DNA of 64,000 nt from Deinococcus soli (ex Cha et al. 2016) (GCF_001007995.1 NZ_CP011389.1:248001-312000); one strand, 5' to 3'; positions 36,818 through 50,730 are shown, numbered from the stretch's first letter. Numbers and translations: made by a program. Notes: generated by a model from the sequence alone, not told the origin.

Positions 36818-38223
36818 TGGGGGCCGCCCGCGCGCTGGCACTGACGCTGCTGCTGGGCGTCGGGAGCGCGCAGGACACGAGCACCCGCCTGGACCAGCTG
36901 CAACAGCAGCTTCAGGAGCAGCGGCAGCTGAGCGCCCAGAAGGCCCGTGAACTCGCCGCGGCGCGCGCCCGCATCCAGAACCTGACCGCGCAGCAGCGCC
37001 AGACCCTCACGCAGCTGGACGACCTCGCCCGGCGCACCGCGACGCTGGAGAACGAACTGGCCACCGTCACCGCCCGCGTGGCCCTCGCTCAGCGGCAGCT
37101 GACCGACACCACCGAGCAGCTGACCGTCACGCGCGCCCAGGTCGAGCGGCTTCAGGGAGACGTGCGCGAGGTCATGCAGCTCATGTACCGCCAGCGCAGC
37201 GGGCAGTACCTGCAGCTGCTCTCGCAGGCGCGTAGCCTCCCGGACCTGCTGATCCGCCTGCGGTACACCAACATGGCCGGCGAGTACCAGACGCAGGTCC
37301 TGGCCGGCCTGCGCGCGCAGGCCACCGCGCTACGCACGCAGGAGCAGGCGCAGCGGCAGCAGACCGCCGAACTGAAGAAACTCCAGGCGCAGCGGACCGA
37401 GAAACTCGGCGCGCTGCGCGCCCAGCGGCAGCAGCAGAACGCCCTGCTGGCCCGGCTGCGGACCAGCGAGCAGGGCCAGCGGACCCTGGCCGCGCAGCGC
37501 GCCGCCGAACAGGCCCTCGCCGCGCAGCAGGTCGATCAGCTCGTCGGGCAGGTCGTCGCCGAGCGCGCCCGCCTGGAGGCCGAGCGGCAGCGCCGCCTGG
37601 AAGAGGAACGCCGTCGACGCGAGGAGGAGGCGCGCCGTATCCGCGAGGCGCAGGAACGCGCGCGGCAGGAGGCGCTGCGTCTGGCGCAGCTGCGTCAGGC
37701 GCAGGCGGCCGCCGCGGCCCGGCAGGCCCAGGCGGCCCGCGCCGCGCAGCTCCAGCGGGACCAGCAGGCGCGCGCCGCGCAGCTGGAACGCGAGCGGCAG
37801 GCCCTCGCGCAGCGGCAGGCGCAGGTGCAGCAGGCCCAGGCGCAGGTCGAGCAGCAGCTCGCACCCCTGCCGCCCGTCAGCGGCCCGGCGGGTTTCCCGC
37901 TGCCCGGCGGGCGGGTCCTGGCCGCGTACGGCGCGAACGGCGCCCCGTGGGTCGTGCTGACCGGCGCGTCCCAGGTGGTCGCCGCCGAGGGCGGGAACGT
38001 CCTGGCGGTCACGTCGTACGCGTCGCTGGGCTGGGTGGTGCTGATCGATCACGGCAGCAGCGTCAGCGCGTACCTGGGTCTGCGCGACCCGCTGATCAGC
38101 GTGGGCAGCCGCGTGGCGCGCGGCACCCCGCTGGGCGCGGTGGGCGGCAGCTCGATCATCGGGCCGGGCAACATGGCCTTCCAGCTCCGGCAGGGCGGGC
38201 AACCGGTCGCGCCGCGCTTCTGA
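36817..38223 (+). CDS. EnvC-like murein hydrolase activator (coiled coil + degenerate LytM)
   Basis: A 468-residue exported protein: signal peptide (ALALTLLLGVGSAQ), a long Gln/Arg/Ala-rich coiled coil from about 25 to 350, and a C-terminal LytM/M23-fold domain (about 360-468, AYGANGAPWVVLTGASQVVAAEG). The zinc ligands of active M23 enzymes are missing: the usual HxH near the end reads AFQ (NMAFQLRQGG). That pattern is known for EnvC, which activates amidases and does not cut itself. Position after ftsEX fits. The ATG at 36817 is used because the upstream frame runs through repeat copy D. Confidence 0.88.
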   Translation: MGAARALALTLLLGVGSAQDTSTRLDQLQQQLQEQRQLSAQKARELAAARARIQNLTAQQRQTLTQLDDLARRTATLENELATVTARVALAQRQLTDTTEQLTVTRAQVERLQGDVREVMQLMYRQRSGQYLQLLSQARSLPDLLIRLRYTNMAGEYQTQVLAGLRAQATALRTQEQAQRQQTAELKKLQAQRTEKLGALRAQRQQQNALLARLRTSEQGQRTLAAQRAAEQALAAQQVDQLVGQVVAERARLEAERQRRLEEERRRREEEARRIREAQERARQEALRLAQLRQAQAAAAARQAQAARAAQLQRDQQARAAQLERERQALAQRQAQVQQAQAQVEQQLAPLPPVSGPAGFPLPGGRVLAAYGANGAPWVVLTGASQVVAAEGGNVLAVTSYASLGWVVLIDHGSSVSAYLGLRDPLISVGSRVARGTPLGAVGGSSIIGPGNMAFQLRQGGQPVAPRF

Positions 38224-38236
38224 CCCCACCCGGCCC

Positions 38237-38264
38237 TTGCTGCGGTGCGGGCCGGTCTGATACT
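38237..38264 (+). promoter_or_regulatory. promoter of rpsP
   Basis: -35 TTGCTG (38237-38242), 16-nt spacer, -10 GATACT (38259-38264) in the context TGATACTCT. This leaves a leader of about 90 nt before the rpsP ATG, which has GGAG 8 nt upstream. Confidence 0.5.
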
Positions 38265-38361
38265 CTTCTTCGGTGCGCTTACCGGTTGGCTGCTGACGGG
38301 CGCATTTCCCCGTGATCCTAGCGGGAGCTTTACCCTCAAATACCCCAGTTGGAGAACTACC

Positions 38362-38610
38362 ATGGTCAAGATTCGCCTGTCCCGCTTCGGTTCCACCCAC
38401 AACCCCCACTACCGCATCGTCGTTGCCGACGCGCGCCGTCCCCGTGACGGTGGGTACATCGAGAACCTGGGCCACTACGACCCCCGCAAGACCACCGAGA
38501 ACTACCTCAAGGTGAACGTCGAGCGCGCCCAGTACTGGCTCGCCAACGGCGCCCAGCCCACCCAGACCGCCCGCCGCCTGCTCAAGAGCCAGGGCGTCAA
38601 GGTTTCCTGA
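38362..38610 (+). CDS. rpsP: 30S ribosomal protein S16 (bS16)
   Basis: An 82-residue small-subunit protein: [23 protein letters not shown] at the N-terminus and [14 protein letters not shown] in the middle are diagnostic of bS16. It is expressed from its own promoter and closed by a classical terminator. The usual partners rimM and trmD do not follow; the next gene is on the other strand. Confidence 0.97.
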   Translation: MVKIRLSRFGSTHNPHYRIVVADARRPRDGGYIENLGHYDPRKTTENYLKVNVERAQYWLANGAQPTQTARRLLKSQGVKVS

Positions 38611-38630
38611 GTTCCGCTCCACGGAACATG

Positions 38631-38654
38631 AAGCCCCCCACGTGGGGGCTTTTT
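38631..38654 (+). terminator. rpsP intrinsic terminator
   Basis: AAGCCCCC / GGGGGCTT with a 5-nt loop (CACGT) and T-tract TTTTT at 38650-38654, 20 nt after the rpsP stop. Confidence 0.92.
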
Positions 38655-38719
38655 CGTTGTTGCGTGCAGGATAGGCGCGCCGCCCGCAGTGGATGCCGGG
38701 CGGCGCGTGGCCTGGGCGG

Positions 38720-39175
38720 TCAGCGGCTGAAGGCGATGAACCCGGCCGCCACGCCGAGCAGCGTCCCGACAAGCACCTCCAGGTAGGTGTGGCCCAGCAG
38801 CACCCGCAAGGGCAGCGGCGCGAAGCCCTCGCGGACGACGGCACGGAGTTCCTCGACGAGGTCGTTCAGCAGCCGGGCCTGCTGGCCGCTGCTGTGGCGC
38901 ACGCCGGTCGCGTCGTACATGACGATCAGGGCGAACACGGCACTCGCGGCGAACAGCGGGCTGCCGACGCCCTCGGTGATACCGACGCCGGTGGTGAGCG
39001 CGGCGACCATCGCGGAGTGGCTGCTGGGCATGCCGCCGGTCTCCATGAACGCGCCGGGGCGCCAGCGGCGTTCGATCAGGAGGATCAGGAACACCTTGAG
39101 AAGCTGCGCGGCGGTGCTGCTCAGGACGGCCACCCACAGCCAGCGGTTGCTCAGCAGGTCAGCGAACGAGTTCAC
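38720..39175 (-). CDS. divergent PAP2-family membrane protein (DUF212/YuiD-like)
   Basis: A 151-residue integral membrane protein with four hydrophobic helices. Motifs TGGMPSSHSAMVAAL and GHTYLEVLVGTLLGVAAGF are the divergent PAP2 (DUF212) signatures, related to membrane phosphatidate phosphatases. GTG at 39175 overlaps the folD end by 17 nt, so it is the last gene of an asp23-nusB-folD operon. The substrate is unknown. Confidence 0.88.
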   Translation of the reverse strand: MNSFADLLSNRWLWVAVLSSTAAQLLKVFLILLIERRWRPGAFMETGGMPSSHSAMVAALTTGVGITEGVGSPLFAASAVFALIVMYDATGVRHSSGQQARLLNDLVEELRAVVREGFAPLPLRVLLGHTYLEVLVGTLLGVAAGFIAFSR

Positions 39176-40049
39176 CGGTGACCTCGGGCTGGACGTGCTG
39201 GCGTTCGGCGGCGATGACGGTGTTCATCAGGAGCTGCGCGACGGTCATGGGGCCGACGCCGCCGGGCACGGGCGTCAGGGCGCCCGCCACGTGCGCCACG
39301 TCCGGGTGGACGTCGCCGGTCAGTCGTCCCTTGCCGTCCTCGGTGGGGACGCGGTTGATGCCGACGTCCACGACGGTCGCGCCGGGGCGGACCATGTCTG
39401 GCGTGATCAGGTGGGGCTGTCCGGCGGCGACGATCAGGATGTCGGCCCCTCGGGTCACGGCGCCCAGGTCGGGCGTGACGCGGTGGGCCAGCGTGACGGT
39501 GGCGTCGGCGTTCAGCAGCAGGCCCGCGACGGGGCGGCCCACCAGGGCGCTGCGGCCCACCACGACCACCCGCGCGCCGCGCACGGTCACGCCGTGGTGC
39601 GCCAGCAGCGCCATGATTCCGGCCGGGGTGCAGGGGCGCAGCCCCTCGTGGGCGTTCCATAGTGCCCCGGTGTTCGCCGGGTGCAGGCCGTCCACGTCCT
39701 TGGCGGGATTCACGGCCAGCAGGACGGGTTCGGGGTCCAGGTGGGCGGGCAGGGGCAGCTGCACCAGGATGCCACTGACGGCCGGTTCGGCGTTCAGCGT
39801 GCCGATCAGGGCCAGCAGGTCCGCCTGGGTGGTGTCCCCCGGCAGGGCGTGCACGTGGCTGCTCAGCCCGACCTCCGAGGCTTTCTTCGCCTTCCCGCGC
39901 ACGTACGAGACACTTGCAGGGTCCTCTCCCACCCGCACCAGGGCGAGGTGGGGGGGGCGGGGCAGGCGCGCGGCGCGGCGGCGGGCTTCGTCCAGCAGCG
40001 CGGCGGCGGCGGGCGGCCCGGCGAGGACCTGCGCGGTCCCCTGGGTCAC
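39159..40049 (-). CDS. folD: bifunctional methylene-THF dehydrogenase / cyclohydrolase
   Basis: A 296-residue enzyme converting 5,10-methylene-THF to 10-formyl-THF. Catalytic Lys lies in [23 protein letters not shown] and [10 protein letters not shown] are substrate-site motifs, [11 protein letters not shown] binds NADP, and [29 protein letters not shown] closes the domain. GTG 40049 overlaps the nusB stop by 4 nt. Grouping with nusB is common in bacteria. Confidence 0.94.
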   Translation of the reverse strand: MTQGTAQVLAGPPAAAALLDEARRRAARLPRPPHLALVRVGEDPASVSYVRGKAKKASEVGLSSHVHALPGDTTQADLLALIGTLNAEPAVSGILVQLPLPAHLDPEPVLLAVNPAKDVDGLHPANTGALWNAHEGLRPCTPAGIMALLAHHGVTVRGARVVVVGRSALVGRPVAGLLLNADATVTLAHRVTPDLGAVTRGADILIVAAGQPHLITPDMVRPGATVVDVGINRVPTEDGKGRLTGDVHPDVAHVAGALTPVPGGVGPMTVAQLLMNTVIAAERQHVQPEVTGELVR

Positions 40050-40537
40050 TCCTGCGGCTCCTCGCGGGGCGCGGCCCTTTCGTTCAGGCTGCGGCTCAGG
40101 CCCGCCAGGACGCCGTTCACGAAGCGGCCGGAGTCGTCCCCGCCGAACTTGCGGGCGATGCGCACGGCACTCTCGATGACGGGCGGGTGGGGTTCGGGGG
40201 TGTACATCATCTCGAAGGTCGCCAGGCGCAGGACGTTCAGGTCGGTCTGGGCCATCTGGTCGAAGCTCCAGCCGCGGATGGTGCGGCGCAGCGTGGCGTC
40301 CACGTCGGGGCGGGCCGAGCCGATGCCCTGCACGAGTTCCTGCGCGAAGGCCAGCGCCTCCTCGCTGAGGGTGGGGTAGGTGTCGTCCCCGCCGCGCATG
40401 CTGCCCTCGGCGCGGGTGAAGACGCTCTGCATGGGGAGGTTGCCCCGGTCGGCCTCGAACAGCACGCGGAACGCGAATTCACGCGCGGCGCGGCGGGTGC
40501 CGACGGGCGCGGCGGCCTTCTCGCGGCGGCGGGTCAC
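40046..40537 (-). CDS. nusB: transcription antitermination factor NusB
   Basis: A 163-residue all-alpha RNA-binding factor of the rRNA antitermination complex (with NusE/S10 on boxA). Recognisable parts are [65 protein letters not shown]. It has an extended N-terminus and a charged tail. The ATG overlaps the Asp23 stop (ATGA). Confidence 0.94.
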   Translation of the reverse strand: MTRRREKAAAPVGTRRAAREFAFRVLFEADRGNLPMQSVFTRAEGSMRGGDDTYPTLSEEALAFAQELVQGIGSARPDVDATLRRTIRGWSFDQMAQTDLNVLRLATFEMMYTPEPHPPVIESAVRIARKFGGDDSGRFVNGVLAGLSRSLNERAAPREEPQE

Positions 40538-40884
40538 GCCTGACCGCCCTTGGGCACGCAGACGTTCTGCACGGTGACGTTCACGGCGCGCACGCGCAGC
40601 CCGGTCATGAGTTCGATGTTCTCCCGCACGGCCTGCTGGACCTTCTCGGCGGTGCCGGTCAGGCTGCGGCCGAACTCGATGTTCAGGCCGACGTCCACGG
40701 TGACGTCCTGACCCTCGCGGGTGACCTTCAGCGCGCGGGGTTTGCGGCCGGGCGTCTGGGTGCGCAGCACCTCGCCGACCTTCAGGGGCGTGGTGGCGAC
40801 CTCGGTGCCCTCGATGCCGTCCAGGGTGGTGGCGGCGATGTCCATCAGGACGCTCTTGCTGATCTCGACTTCGGGTGTTGCCAT
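40534..40884 (-). CDS. Asp23/Gls24-family envelope stress protein
   Basis: A 116-residue Asp23-family protein: [22 protein letters not shown], then a strand-rich [15 protein letters not shown] and [27 protein letters not shown], which ends the domain. The family is often found just before nusB. The ATG has GGAGG about 10 nt upstream, and a promoter candidate lies in the end of ligA. Function is poorly defined: membrane-associated or alkaline stress in Firmicutes. Confidence 0.88.
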   Translation of the reverse strand: MATPEVEISKSVLMDIAATTLDGIEGTEVATTPLKVGEVLRTQTPGRKPRALKVTREGQDVTVDVGLNIEFGRSLTGTAEKVQQAVRENIELMTGLRVRAVNVTVQNVCVPKGGQA

Positions 40885-40934
40885 GCTGGTCTTGCCTCCG
40901 GGTCGCGCGGGATGGACGCGCGACAATACCGCCC

Positions 40935-43076
<2,142 letters not shown>

Positions 43077-43153
43077 TCACCCGTTCATCCGACGTGAAGA
43101 ATCCGACCCATCGGCCACCGGGCACCGGGGGTCTAGACACCCACCAAAATCCG

Positions 43154-43159
43154 TATACT
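43154..43159 (+). promoter_or_regulatory. -10 of the BMP-family gene
   Basis: TATACT, a near-consensus -10, lies 45 nt before the ATG at 43205; a Shine-Dalgarno GGAGG follows. No clear -35 at 16-18 nt. Confidence 0.6.
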
Positions 43160-43204
43160 CTATTCAAGCAATCCACGCACCAACTTCCCCTGGAGGAACA
43201 TCAC

Positions 43205-44302
<1,098 letters not shown>

Positions 44303-44320
44303 GGCCCACGCCTGACCTGA

Positions 44321-44345
44321 AACGGCCCCCCAGCGGGGCCGTTTT
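44321..44345 (+). terminator. intrinsic terminator of the BMP gene
   Basis: AACGGCCCC / GGGGCCGTT with a 5-nt loop, running into TTTT at 44342-44345, 19 nt after the stop. Confidence 0.88.
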
Positions 44346-44504
44346 CGCGTGCCCAGGGTCCTTAATGGGTGTGGGCTCCGGTCATCACCCGGACTTCTTG
44401 GCAGTGGAACGGACGTAGCGCTCTGTGCCGTGTCGGCGGGTGTTGACGTCCCGGCGCCTCGACGCTGCACGTGATCACGCCCTCCCGTGAACCCGGCGGC
44501 CCCG

Positions 44505-44550
44505 CGCCGAAGGAGCGGTCACCCGCTGTGGGATGACCGCTCCTTCGGCG
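44505..44550 (-). terminator. 17-bp perfect hairpin behind the PrcB-domain lipoprotein
   Basis: CGCCGAAGGAGCGGTCA pairs exactly with its complement at 44534-44550, 12-nt loop, 15 nt after the minus-strand stop. No T-tract. It lies between convergent genes. Confidence 0.65.
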
Positions 44551-44564
44551 TGGGTCTGGGGTGG

Positions 44565-45665
44565 TCAGCGCACCTGTCCGCCGCCCGTGGCGGTGGGGAG
44601 CGGCTGCCCGTTCTCGTCGATGACGGTCACGGTGGTGTAGCTGCCGGGAACGCTCACGATGGCCCAGGGGCTGGTGATGACCTGCGCGAGGATCGCACCG
44701 GGTGCGGGGGCAGTCAGGCGGACGCGCAGGGTCAGCTGCGTGCCGCTGCTGCTGGCGCTGACGACCTGCACGCCGTACCCGCCGGTGGGGCGCTGACCGA
44801 GGAACACGCCGATCAGGGTGCGGCCCGTGACGCTGGGGGGCGTGGGAACGCTGCTCTGGCGGCCGTACGCGCGGGCGTACAGGCTGCTGGCGGCGCTGGC
44901 GGTGGCGGCGACCTGCACGCCGGCCTCGCTGGTATTGGCGTTGGTGCCGGTGGCGATCTGGGTGACGGTCACGTTGCCTCCAGGGGTCGGCGTGGTGGGG
45001 GTCGGGGTGGTGGGTGTGCCGGGCAGGGGGCGGGGCGGCTGGACCTGTGCGGCGGGGACGCTACTCAGGATGTACAGGTCGCTGCGCAGGTGCTCGGTGG
45101 GTGTGGGTTCCACCGCGAGTGCCGGGGCAGCCTGGTTGGCGAGGACAGCCACGGCCAGCGGGCCCTGGGGGCGCAGGGTATCCGCCAGGACGCGGGCCTC
45201 GTCGTCCGTGAGCTGCCCGGCGCCCTTCAGGCCCTCCACGCGGGTGCCGCCGACCGTGCCGCTGGTGCCGTTCAGGCGGGTCCAGCTCTGACCGTCGGTG
45301 TAGTACACGGCGCTGATCTGCGCGCCGCTGGCCGGCGTGACGGTGAAGGTACTCCCCTGGCGGGTCACGGTCACCTGCGCGGGGATGGTGGTCGTGGGTT
45401 CTCGGTAGGTGGCCTTGCCGTTCACGCTGAGGCTACCGGGCGTGGCGATGGGGTCGGTGACCTGGGCGCGCAGGTCCGCGCTCTGACTGCCGAGTTTCAC
45501 GCTGCTGGCGCTGCCCTGGAGGGTACCGTACACCCAGACGACGCGTTCCTGCGCGCCGCCGTACAGGACGGCCTCGTGGACTCTGAGGTTGCCGGGGCCG
45601 GTCATGGTGCAGGCGCTGAGGAGACCGGCACCGAGCAGGGCGGCGGCGAGCAGGGTTCTTTTCAT
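44565..45665 (-). CDS. lipoprotein with C-terminal PrcB-like domain
   Basis: A 366-residue exported protein with lipobox LLSAC (Cys near 19). The N-terminal part (about 25-230) has no recognised family. A Pro/Thr repeat linker (TPTTPTPTTPTP) follows, then SLYARAYGRQS and a C-terminal PrcB-type domain (about 295-366): TLIGVFLGQRPTGGYGVQVVS and RLTAPAPGAILAQVITSPW. In Treponema PrcB belongs to a dentilisin protease complex; here the partner is unknown. ATG start has no strong SD. Confidence 0.75.
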   Translation of the reverse strand: MKRTLLAAALLGAGLLSACTMTGPGNLRVHEAVLYGGAQERVVWVYGTLQGSASSVKLGSQSADLRAQVTDPIATPGSLSVNGKATYREPTTTIPAQVTVTRQGSTFTVTPASGAQISAVYYTDGQSWTRLNGTSGTVGGTRVEGLKGAGQLTDDEARVLADTLRPQGPLAVAVLANQAAPALAVEPTPTEHLRSDLYILSSVPAAQVQPPRPLPGTPTTPTPTTPTPGGNVTVTQIATGTNANTSEAGVQVAATASAASSLYARAYGRQSSVPTPPSVTGRTLIGVFLGQRPTGGYGVQVVSASSSGTQLTLRVRLTAPAPGAILAQVITSPWAIVSVPGSYTTVTVIDENGQPLPTATGGGQVR

Positions 45666-45739
45666 GCGTCCCAGCTTATGAGCGCAGTCTGACGGGCGAC
45701 TGAACGCCGCCTTTCAGAAATCCTGACGGTTGGTGCCGC

Positions 45740-47371
45740 TCAGGCGGTCCCGGCGAGCAGTTCGCGGGCGTGGGTCAGGGCGGCGTCACTGGTGTTGCCG
45801 CTGAGCATCCGGGCGATCTCCTCCAGGCGTTCGCTCTGCGTGAGGAGGCGCACGCGGCTGACGGTGCGTCCTCCCTCGACGCTCTTCTCGACCTTGTAGT
45901 GGTGGTCGGCCCGCGCGGCGATCTGCGCGAGGTGCGTCACGACGAGCACCTGCCGGGTCGCGGCCAGGGCGCGCAGCTGATCGGCGACGGCGTGCGCGGC
46001 GCTGCCGCCGATCCCGGCGTCCACCTCGTCGAACACCACGGCGGGCGTGTCGGCACCCAGGACGGTGCTGATGGCCAGCATGACGCGGCTGAGTTCCCCG
46101 CCGGAGGCCACGTCGGCCAGCGGGGCGAGGTCCTCGCCGGGGTTGGCGTTGAAGTGCAGTGTCACGTCGCTCAGGCCGTGCGGGCCGGGTTCGCTCAGGG
46201 CGCCCAGGTGGAAGGCCAGGCGGGCGTGCGGCATGCCCAGCTGCCGGATGACGGCCAGCAGGTCGGCGGCCAGGGGGGCGGCGCGTGTGCGCCGGGCGGC
46301 GTCCAGGGTCTCCCCTGCCGCCTGCACCCGGGCGCGCAGGGCGTCCACCTCGGCGTCCAGGGTGCCCGCGTCCTGCTCGTCGCGGGTGAGGTCCGCGAGT
46401 TCCGTCTCGACCTGTGCGTGGAAGGTCAGCACGTCTTCCAGGCCCGGGCCATACTTGGCGCGGAGTTTCCCCAGGGCGCCCAGGCGGGCCTCGACCCGCG
46501 CGAGTTCCTCGGGGTCGGGCGCCTGGTCCTCGGCGACGGCGCGCAGTTCACCCACGACCGCCTGGATGCTGGCGAGCGCCTCGCGCAGTTCGCTCTGCAG
46601 CTGCGCGGTGGTGTCGTCGAAGCGCGCCCCGGCGTTCAGGGCGCGCACGGCCTCGTTCAGGAAGCCCAGGGCGTTCTCGTCCCCGTCGCTCAGGAGGTGC
46701 AGCGCCCCGGCGGCACTCTGCGCGATGGTGTCGAGGTTCGCCAGCCGGGTCAGGTCCGCCTGGAGGGGCTCCTCCTCGCCGAGCTGCGGGGCGACCTCGG
46801 TGATCTCGCGGTCCTGGAACTGCAGCAGGTCGAGCTGCCGGGCGCGTTCGCGTTCGGTGGCGCGCAGACGCTCCAGGCGGGCGCGGGCGTCCTGCCAGTC
46901 GCGGTAGACGCTGGCGTACGCGGCGTGCGGGGTGTCCACCTGTCGGTCGAGCAGCGCGCGCTGGTTGGCGGGCGTGAGGAGACTGACCGCCGAGTGCTGC
47001 CAGTGGATGGTCAGGCGCCGCTGCGCCCACTCCTGCAGTTCGCGCAGGCTGACGACCTCGCCGTCCAGGCGGGCGGTGCTGCGGCCGTGCGCGGTCACGC
47101 GGCGGCTGGCGATCTCGTCGCCCCAGTGGCCGGTGACCAGAAGGTCGTCCTCGCCGCTGCGGATCAGGTCGGTGTTGCTGCGGCTGCCCAGCAGCAGGCC
47201 CAGGGCGTCCACGATGATGCTCTTGCCCGCGCCGGTCTCGCCGGTGAAGACGCTCAGGCCGCCGCTGAACTCCAGGTTCAGGCTGCGGATGGTCGCCAGG
47301 TTCCGGACCTCCAGGGCGCGCAGGGGCGGCAGGGCGGGGGGGGCGTCAGCACGCGGGGCCTTGCGGGTCAC
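45740..47371 (-). CDS. recN: DNA repair protein RecN
   Basis: A 543-residue SMC-like ATPase acting early at double-strand breaks. Walker A GETGAGKSIIVDALGLLLG lies near residue 50, long coiled-coil arms fill about 155-370, and the C-terminal lobe has the signature SGGELSRVMLAI, Walker B AVVFDEVDAGIGG and the D-loop/His switch LVVTHLAQIAARAD. GTG 47371 is 7 nt behind TACACT (leaderless); the longer frame to 47437 has no signal. No damage-response palindrome (RDRM) was found upstream. Confidence 0.95.
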   Translation of the reverse strand: MTRKAPRADAPPALPPLRALEVRNLATIRSLNLEFSGGLSVFTGETGAGKSIIVDALGLLLGSRSNTDLIRSGEDDLLVTGHWGDEIASRRVTAHGRSTARLDGEVVSLRELQEWAQRRLTIHWQHSAVSLLTPANQRALLDRQVDTPHAAYASVYRDWQDARARLERLRATERERARQLDLLQFQDREITEVAPQLGEEEPLQADLTRLANLDTIAQSAAGALHLLSDGDENALGFLNEAVRALNAGARFDDTTAQLQSELREALASIQAVVGELRAVAEDQAPDPEELARVEARLGALGKLRAKYGPGLEDVLTFHAQVETELADLTRDEQDAGTLDAEVDALRARVQAAGETLDAARRTRAAPLAADLLAVIRQLGMPHARLAFHLGALSEPGPHGLSDVTLHFNANPGEDLAPLADVASGGELSRVMLAISTVLGADTPAVVFDEVDAGIGGSAAHAVADQLRALAATRQVLVVTHLAQIAARADHHYKVEKSVEGGRTVSRVRLLTQSERLEEIARMLSGNTSDAALTHARELLAGTA

Positions 47372-47378
47372 GCCCCCG

Positions 47379-47384
47379 AGTGTA
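47379..47384 (-). promoter_or_regulatory. leaderless -10 for recN
   Basis: TACACT on the minus strand is followed by 7 nt and the GTG at 47371. Confidence 0.55.
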
Positions 47385-47563
47385 GCGCGAAGGCCTGCGG
47401 GGCGACGGTGCTGCGCGCGACCTTCGCGGCGCGGCACGCGAACATGAATGCGGCGTTACGTTCCGCCCACACTGGGCTCGGGGGTGGGTCTGAGAATGGG
47501 CCGCATGACCCGGTCGCGCAGCCCTGCATCCTGCACGGGCGCGACCGGCCCAAAGGAGTCACC

Positions 47564-48733
47564 ATGAACACGAACACTGATGCGACCGGCGGCGTGAGCA
47601 AGCGCAGCCTCGTCCTGCTGGGGGCCCTGGCCGGACTGATGACCAACCGTGACACGCGCCGCGCCCTGGTGGACGGCACCCGCACCGCCTGGACCGGCAC
47701 CCAGCACACCCTGAGTGACAGTGTGAAGCCCGCACTGCTGTCGGCCGCCGCGCAAGCCGCGCAGATCGCGCAGGAGACCGCGCGCAGTGGCGCACACACG
47801 GTCGCCAGCACGGCCTCCAGCCTGAAGGATGAGGCGGCGCCCCGCGCGAGCGCACTGCTGGACAGTGTCCTGCACGCCGCGAGTGGACTGGCCGGTCAGG
47901 CGCAGGAGGTCGCGGCGCGCGCGGCGACGGTCGGCGGCGAGGGCGCCCGCACGCTGGGTCATGAGGCCGGGCGCCTCGCGTCGGACGCCAGTGTCACGGT
48001 GCAGACGCAGGCTCAGCGGGGCCTGAAACGCGCCGAGCAGGCGACGCGGCCCGCACGGCGCGCCGCGGCCCTGACCCTGTCGGACGCATCGGGCGCCGCG
48101 ACGGAACTCCTGGCGAACGTGCAGGACACCGTGAGCAGCACCCTGCATGAGGCTGTGGACGGCGCCGAGGCCCGCCGCCGCCGCGTGGAGCGCACCCTGC
48201 GCCAGGCGCGCCGCGACGCCGAGCGTGACCTGCGAAGGGGAAAGAAGACCCTCAGCGCCAGTCAGCTGGACCGCGCGGTGAGCCGCAAGCTGGCGCCGCT
48301 GGAAAAACAGCTGGGCCGTGAACTGAAGGTCATCGAGAAGCAGGTGCGCCGCGCCCGCAAGGACGATCGCAGCGGCGGTGGCGGTGGAGCTACCGCGACG
48401 CTGGTGCTGCTGGGGACCGGCGCGGTGGTGCTGGCCCGCGTGCCTGCCGCCCGTCAGGCGATCCTGTCGGCGGTGGAGAAGGTCAGTCCCGAGGCCGCGC
48501 AGAGCCTGCATCAGGCAGGCCGCAACGCCCGCAATCTGATCGGCACCATGTGGTTGGAACGCATCGAGGAGCCCCAGGCGACGCCGGCACCCGGCGCGGC
48601 GAAGGCCACGCAGGCGGCGACGACGGGCGCCACCTGGGGTGGGGCCGTGGCGCCCGACGCTCCGGCAGCCGCGAAAACTGCCGCGCAGGACGGCGCACCG
48701 AAGCCCGAAGGTCAGACGAAACCGGCGAACTGA
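47564..48733 (+). CDS. alanine-rich amphipathic-helix protein
   Basis: A 389-residue protein with no recognised family. From about 40 to 290 it is almost all Ala, Arg, Gln, Glu, Ser and Thr in an 11-residue-like rhythm (AAAQAAQIAQETARSG, ASALLDSVLHAASGLAGQAQEVAARAATVG), as in LEA or apolipoprotein-like amphipathic helices. A Gly run (SGGGGGA) and one hydrophobic stretch (TATLVLLGTGAVVLARVPAA, about 275-295) follow, which may touch a membrane, then an Ala/Pro tail. AAAGGAG precedes the ATG. A desiccation-protection role is only a guess from composition. Confidence 0.75.
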   Translation: MNTNTDATGGVSKRSLVLLGALAGLMTNRDTRRALVDGTRTAWTGTQHTLSDSVKPALLSAAAQAAQIAQETARSGAHTVASTASSLKDEAAPRASALLDSVLHAASGLAGQAQEVAARAATVGGEGARTLGHEAGRLASDASVTVQTQAQRGLKRAEQATRPARRAAALTLSDASGAATELLANVQDTVSSTLHEAVDGAEARRRRVERTLRQARRDAERDLRRGKKTLSASQLDRAVSRKLAPLEKQLGRELKVIEKQVRRARKDDRSGGGGGATATLVLLGTGAVVLARVPAARQAILSAVEKVSPEAAQSLHQAGRNARNLIGTMWLERIEEPQATPAPGAAKATQAATTGATWGGAVAPDAPAAAKTAAQDGAPKPEGQTKPAN

Positions 48734-48751
48734 GGTCCACGCCACCCCGAG

Positions 48752-48782
48752 GTGCCTTCCCGTGATGGGAGGGCACTTTTTT
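48752..48782 (+). terminator. intrinsic terminator of the alanine-rich gene
   Basis: GTGCCTTCCC / GGGAGGGCAC (one G-T pair), 5-nt loop, then TTTTTT at 48777-48782. Confidence 0.92.
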
Positions 48783-49095
48783 GTGGTGGCTCGACACCGG
48801 GTCGCACAGGGTGTCCGGCTATTCTGTTCGGCTCTTGAACAAAAGGCCGGGGGCGGACCTTGCACCCGGTAATGGATCGGTACACCCACCGTGGACACTG
48901 AGATGTGGCGTCGCAGTCGGCGCCGCCGCATGTAAGGTCGTCCACCCGACGGGGACATCCCTGTCTGTTGTCCCCGAATGCGTGACACCACAAAGGTTGG
49001 ACTGGAACCGCTTCACAGGCGACAATTTCTCCGTAACATCGAACACCAATTCACCCCGACACGCCCCGCGAGGCGGCGCTGCACACGGAGGACCC
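48783..49095 (+). other. pckA upstream region with hairpin
   Basis: 313 nt without a gene. It holds an inverted repeat GGGGACA-11 nt-TGTCCCC at 48951-48975 and a candidate promoter at 49012-49039. An in-frame extension of pckA runs through it, but GGAGGA before ATG 49096 and family length argue against its translation. Confidence 0.5.
49012..49039 (+). promoter_or_regulatory. promoter candidate of pckA
   Basis: -35 TTCACA (49012-49017), 16-nt spacer, -10 TAACAT (49034-49039), leaving a leader of about 50 nt with GGAGGA before the ATG. The GGGGACA/TGTCCCC inverted repeat lies 37 nt upstream of the -35 and may be an operator. Confidence 0.4.
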
Positions 49096-50685
<1,590 letters not shown>

Positions 50686-50697
50686 GTCCCACACGAT

Positions 50698-50730
50698 GAG
50701 GCGGCTCCCCGGTGAACAGGGAGCCGCCTC
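50698..50730. terminator. bidirectional terminator after pckA
   Basis: A perfect 12-bp stem GAGGCGGCTCCC / GGGAGCCGCCTC with a 9-nt loop, 12 nt after the pckA stop and between convergent genes; GTTCT follows on the plus strand. Confidence 0.82.

Noticed and set aside
45740..47563. DdrO/RDRM damage-response operator for recN
   Set aside because: No 17-bp TTATG...CATAA-type palindrome was found in the 192 bp upstream.
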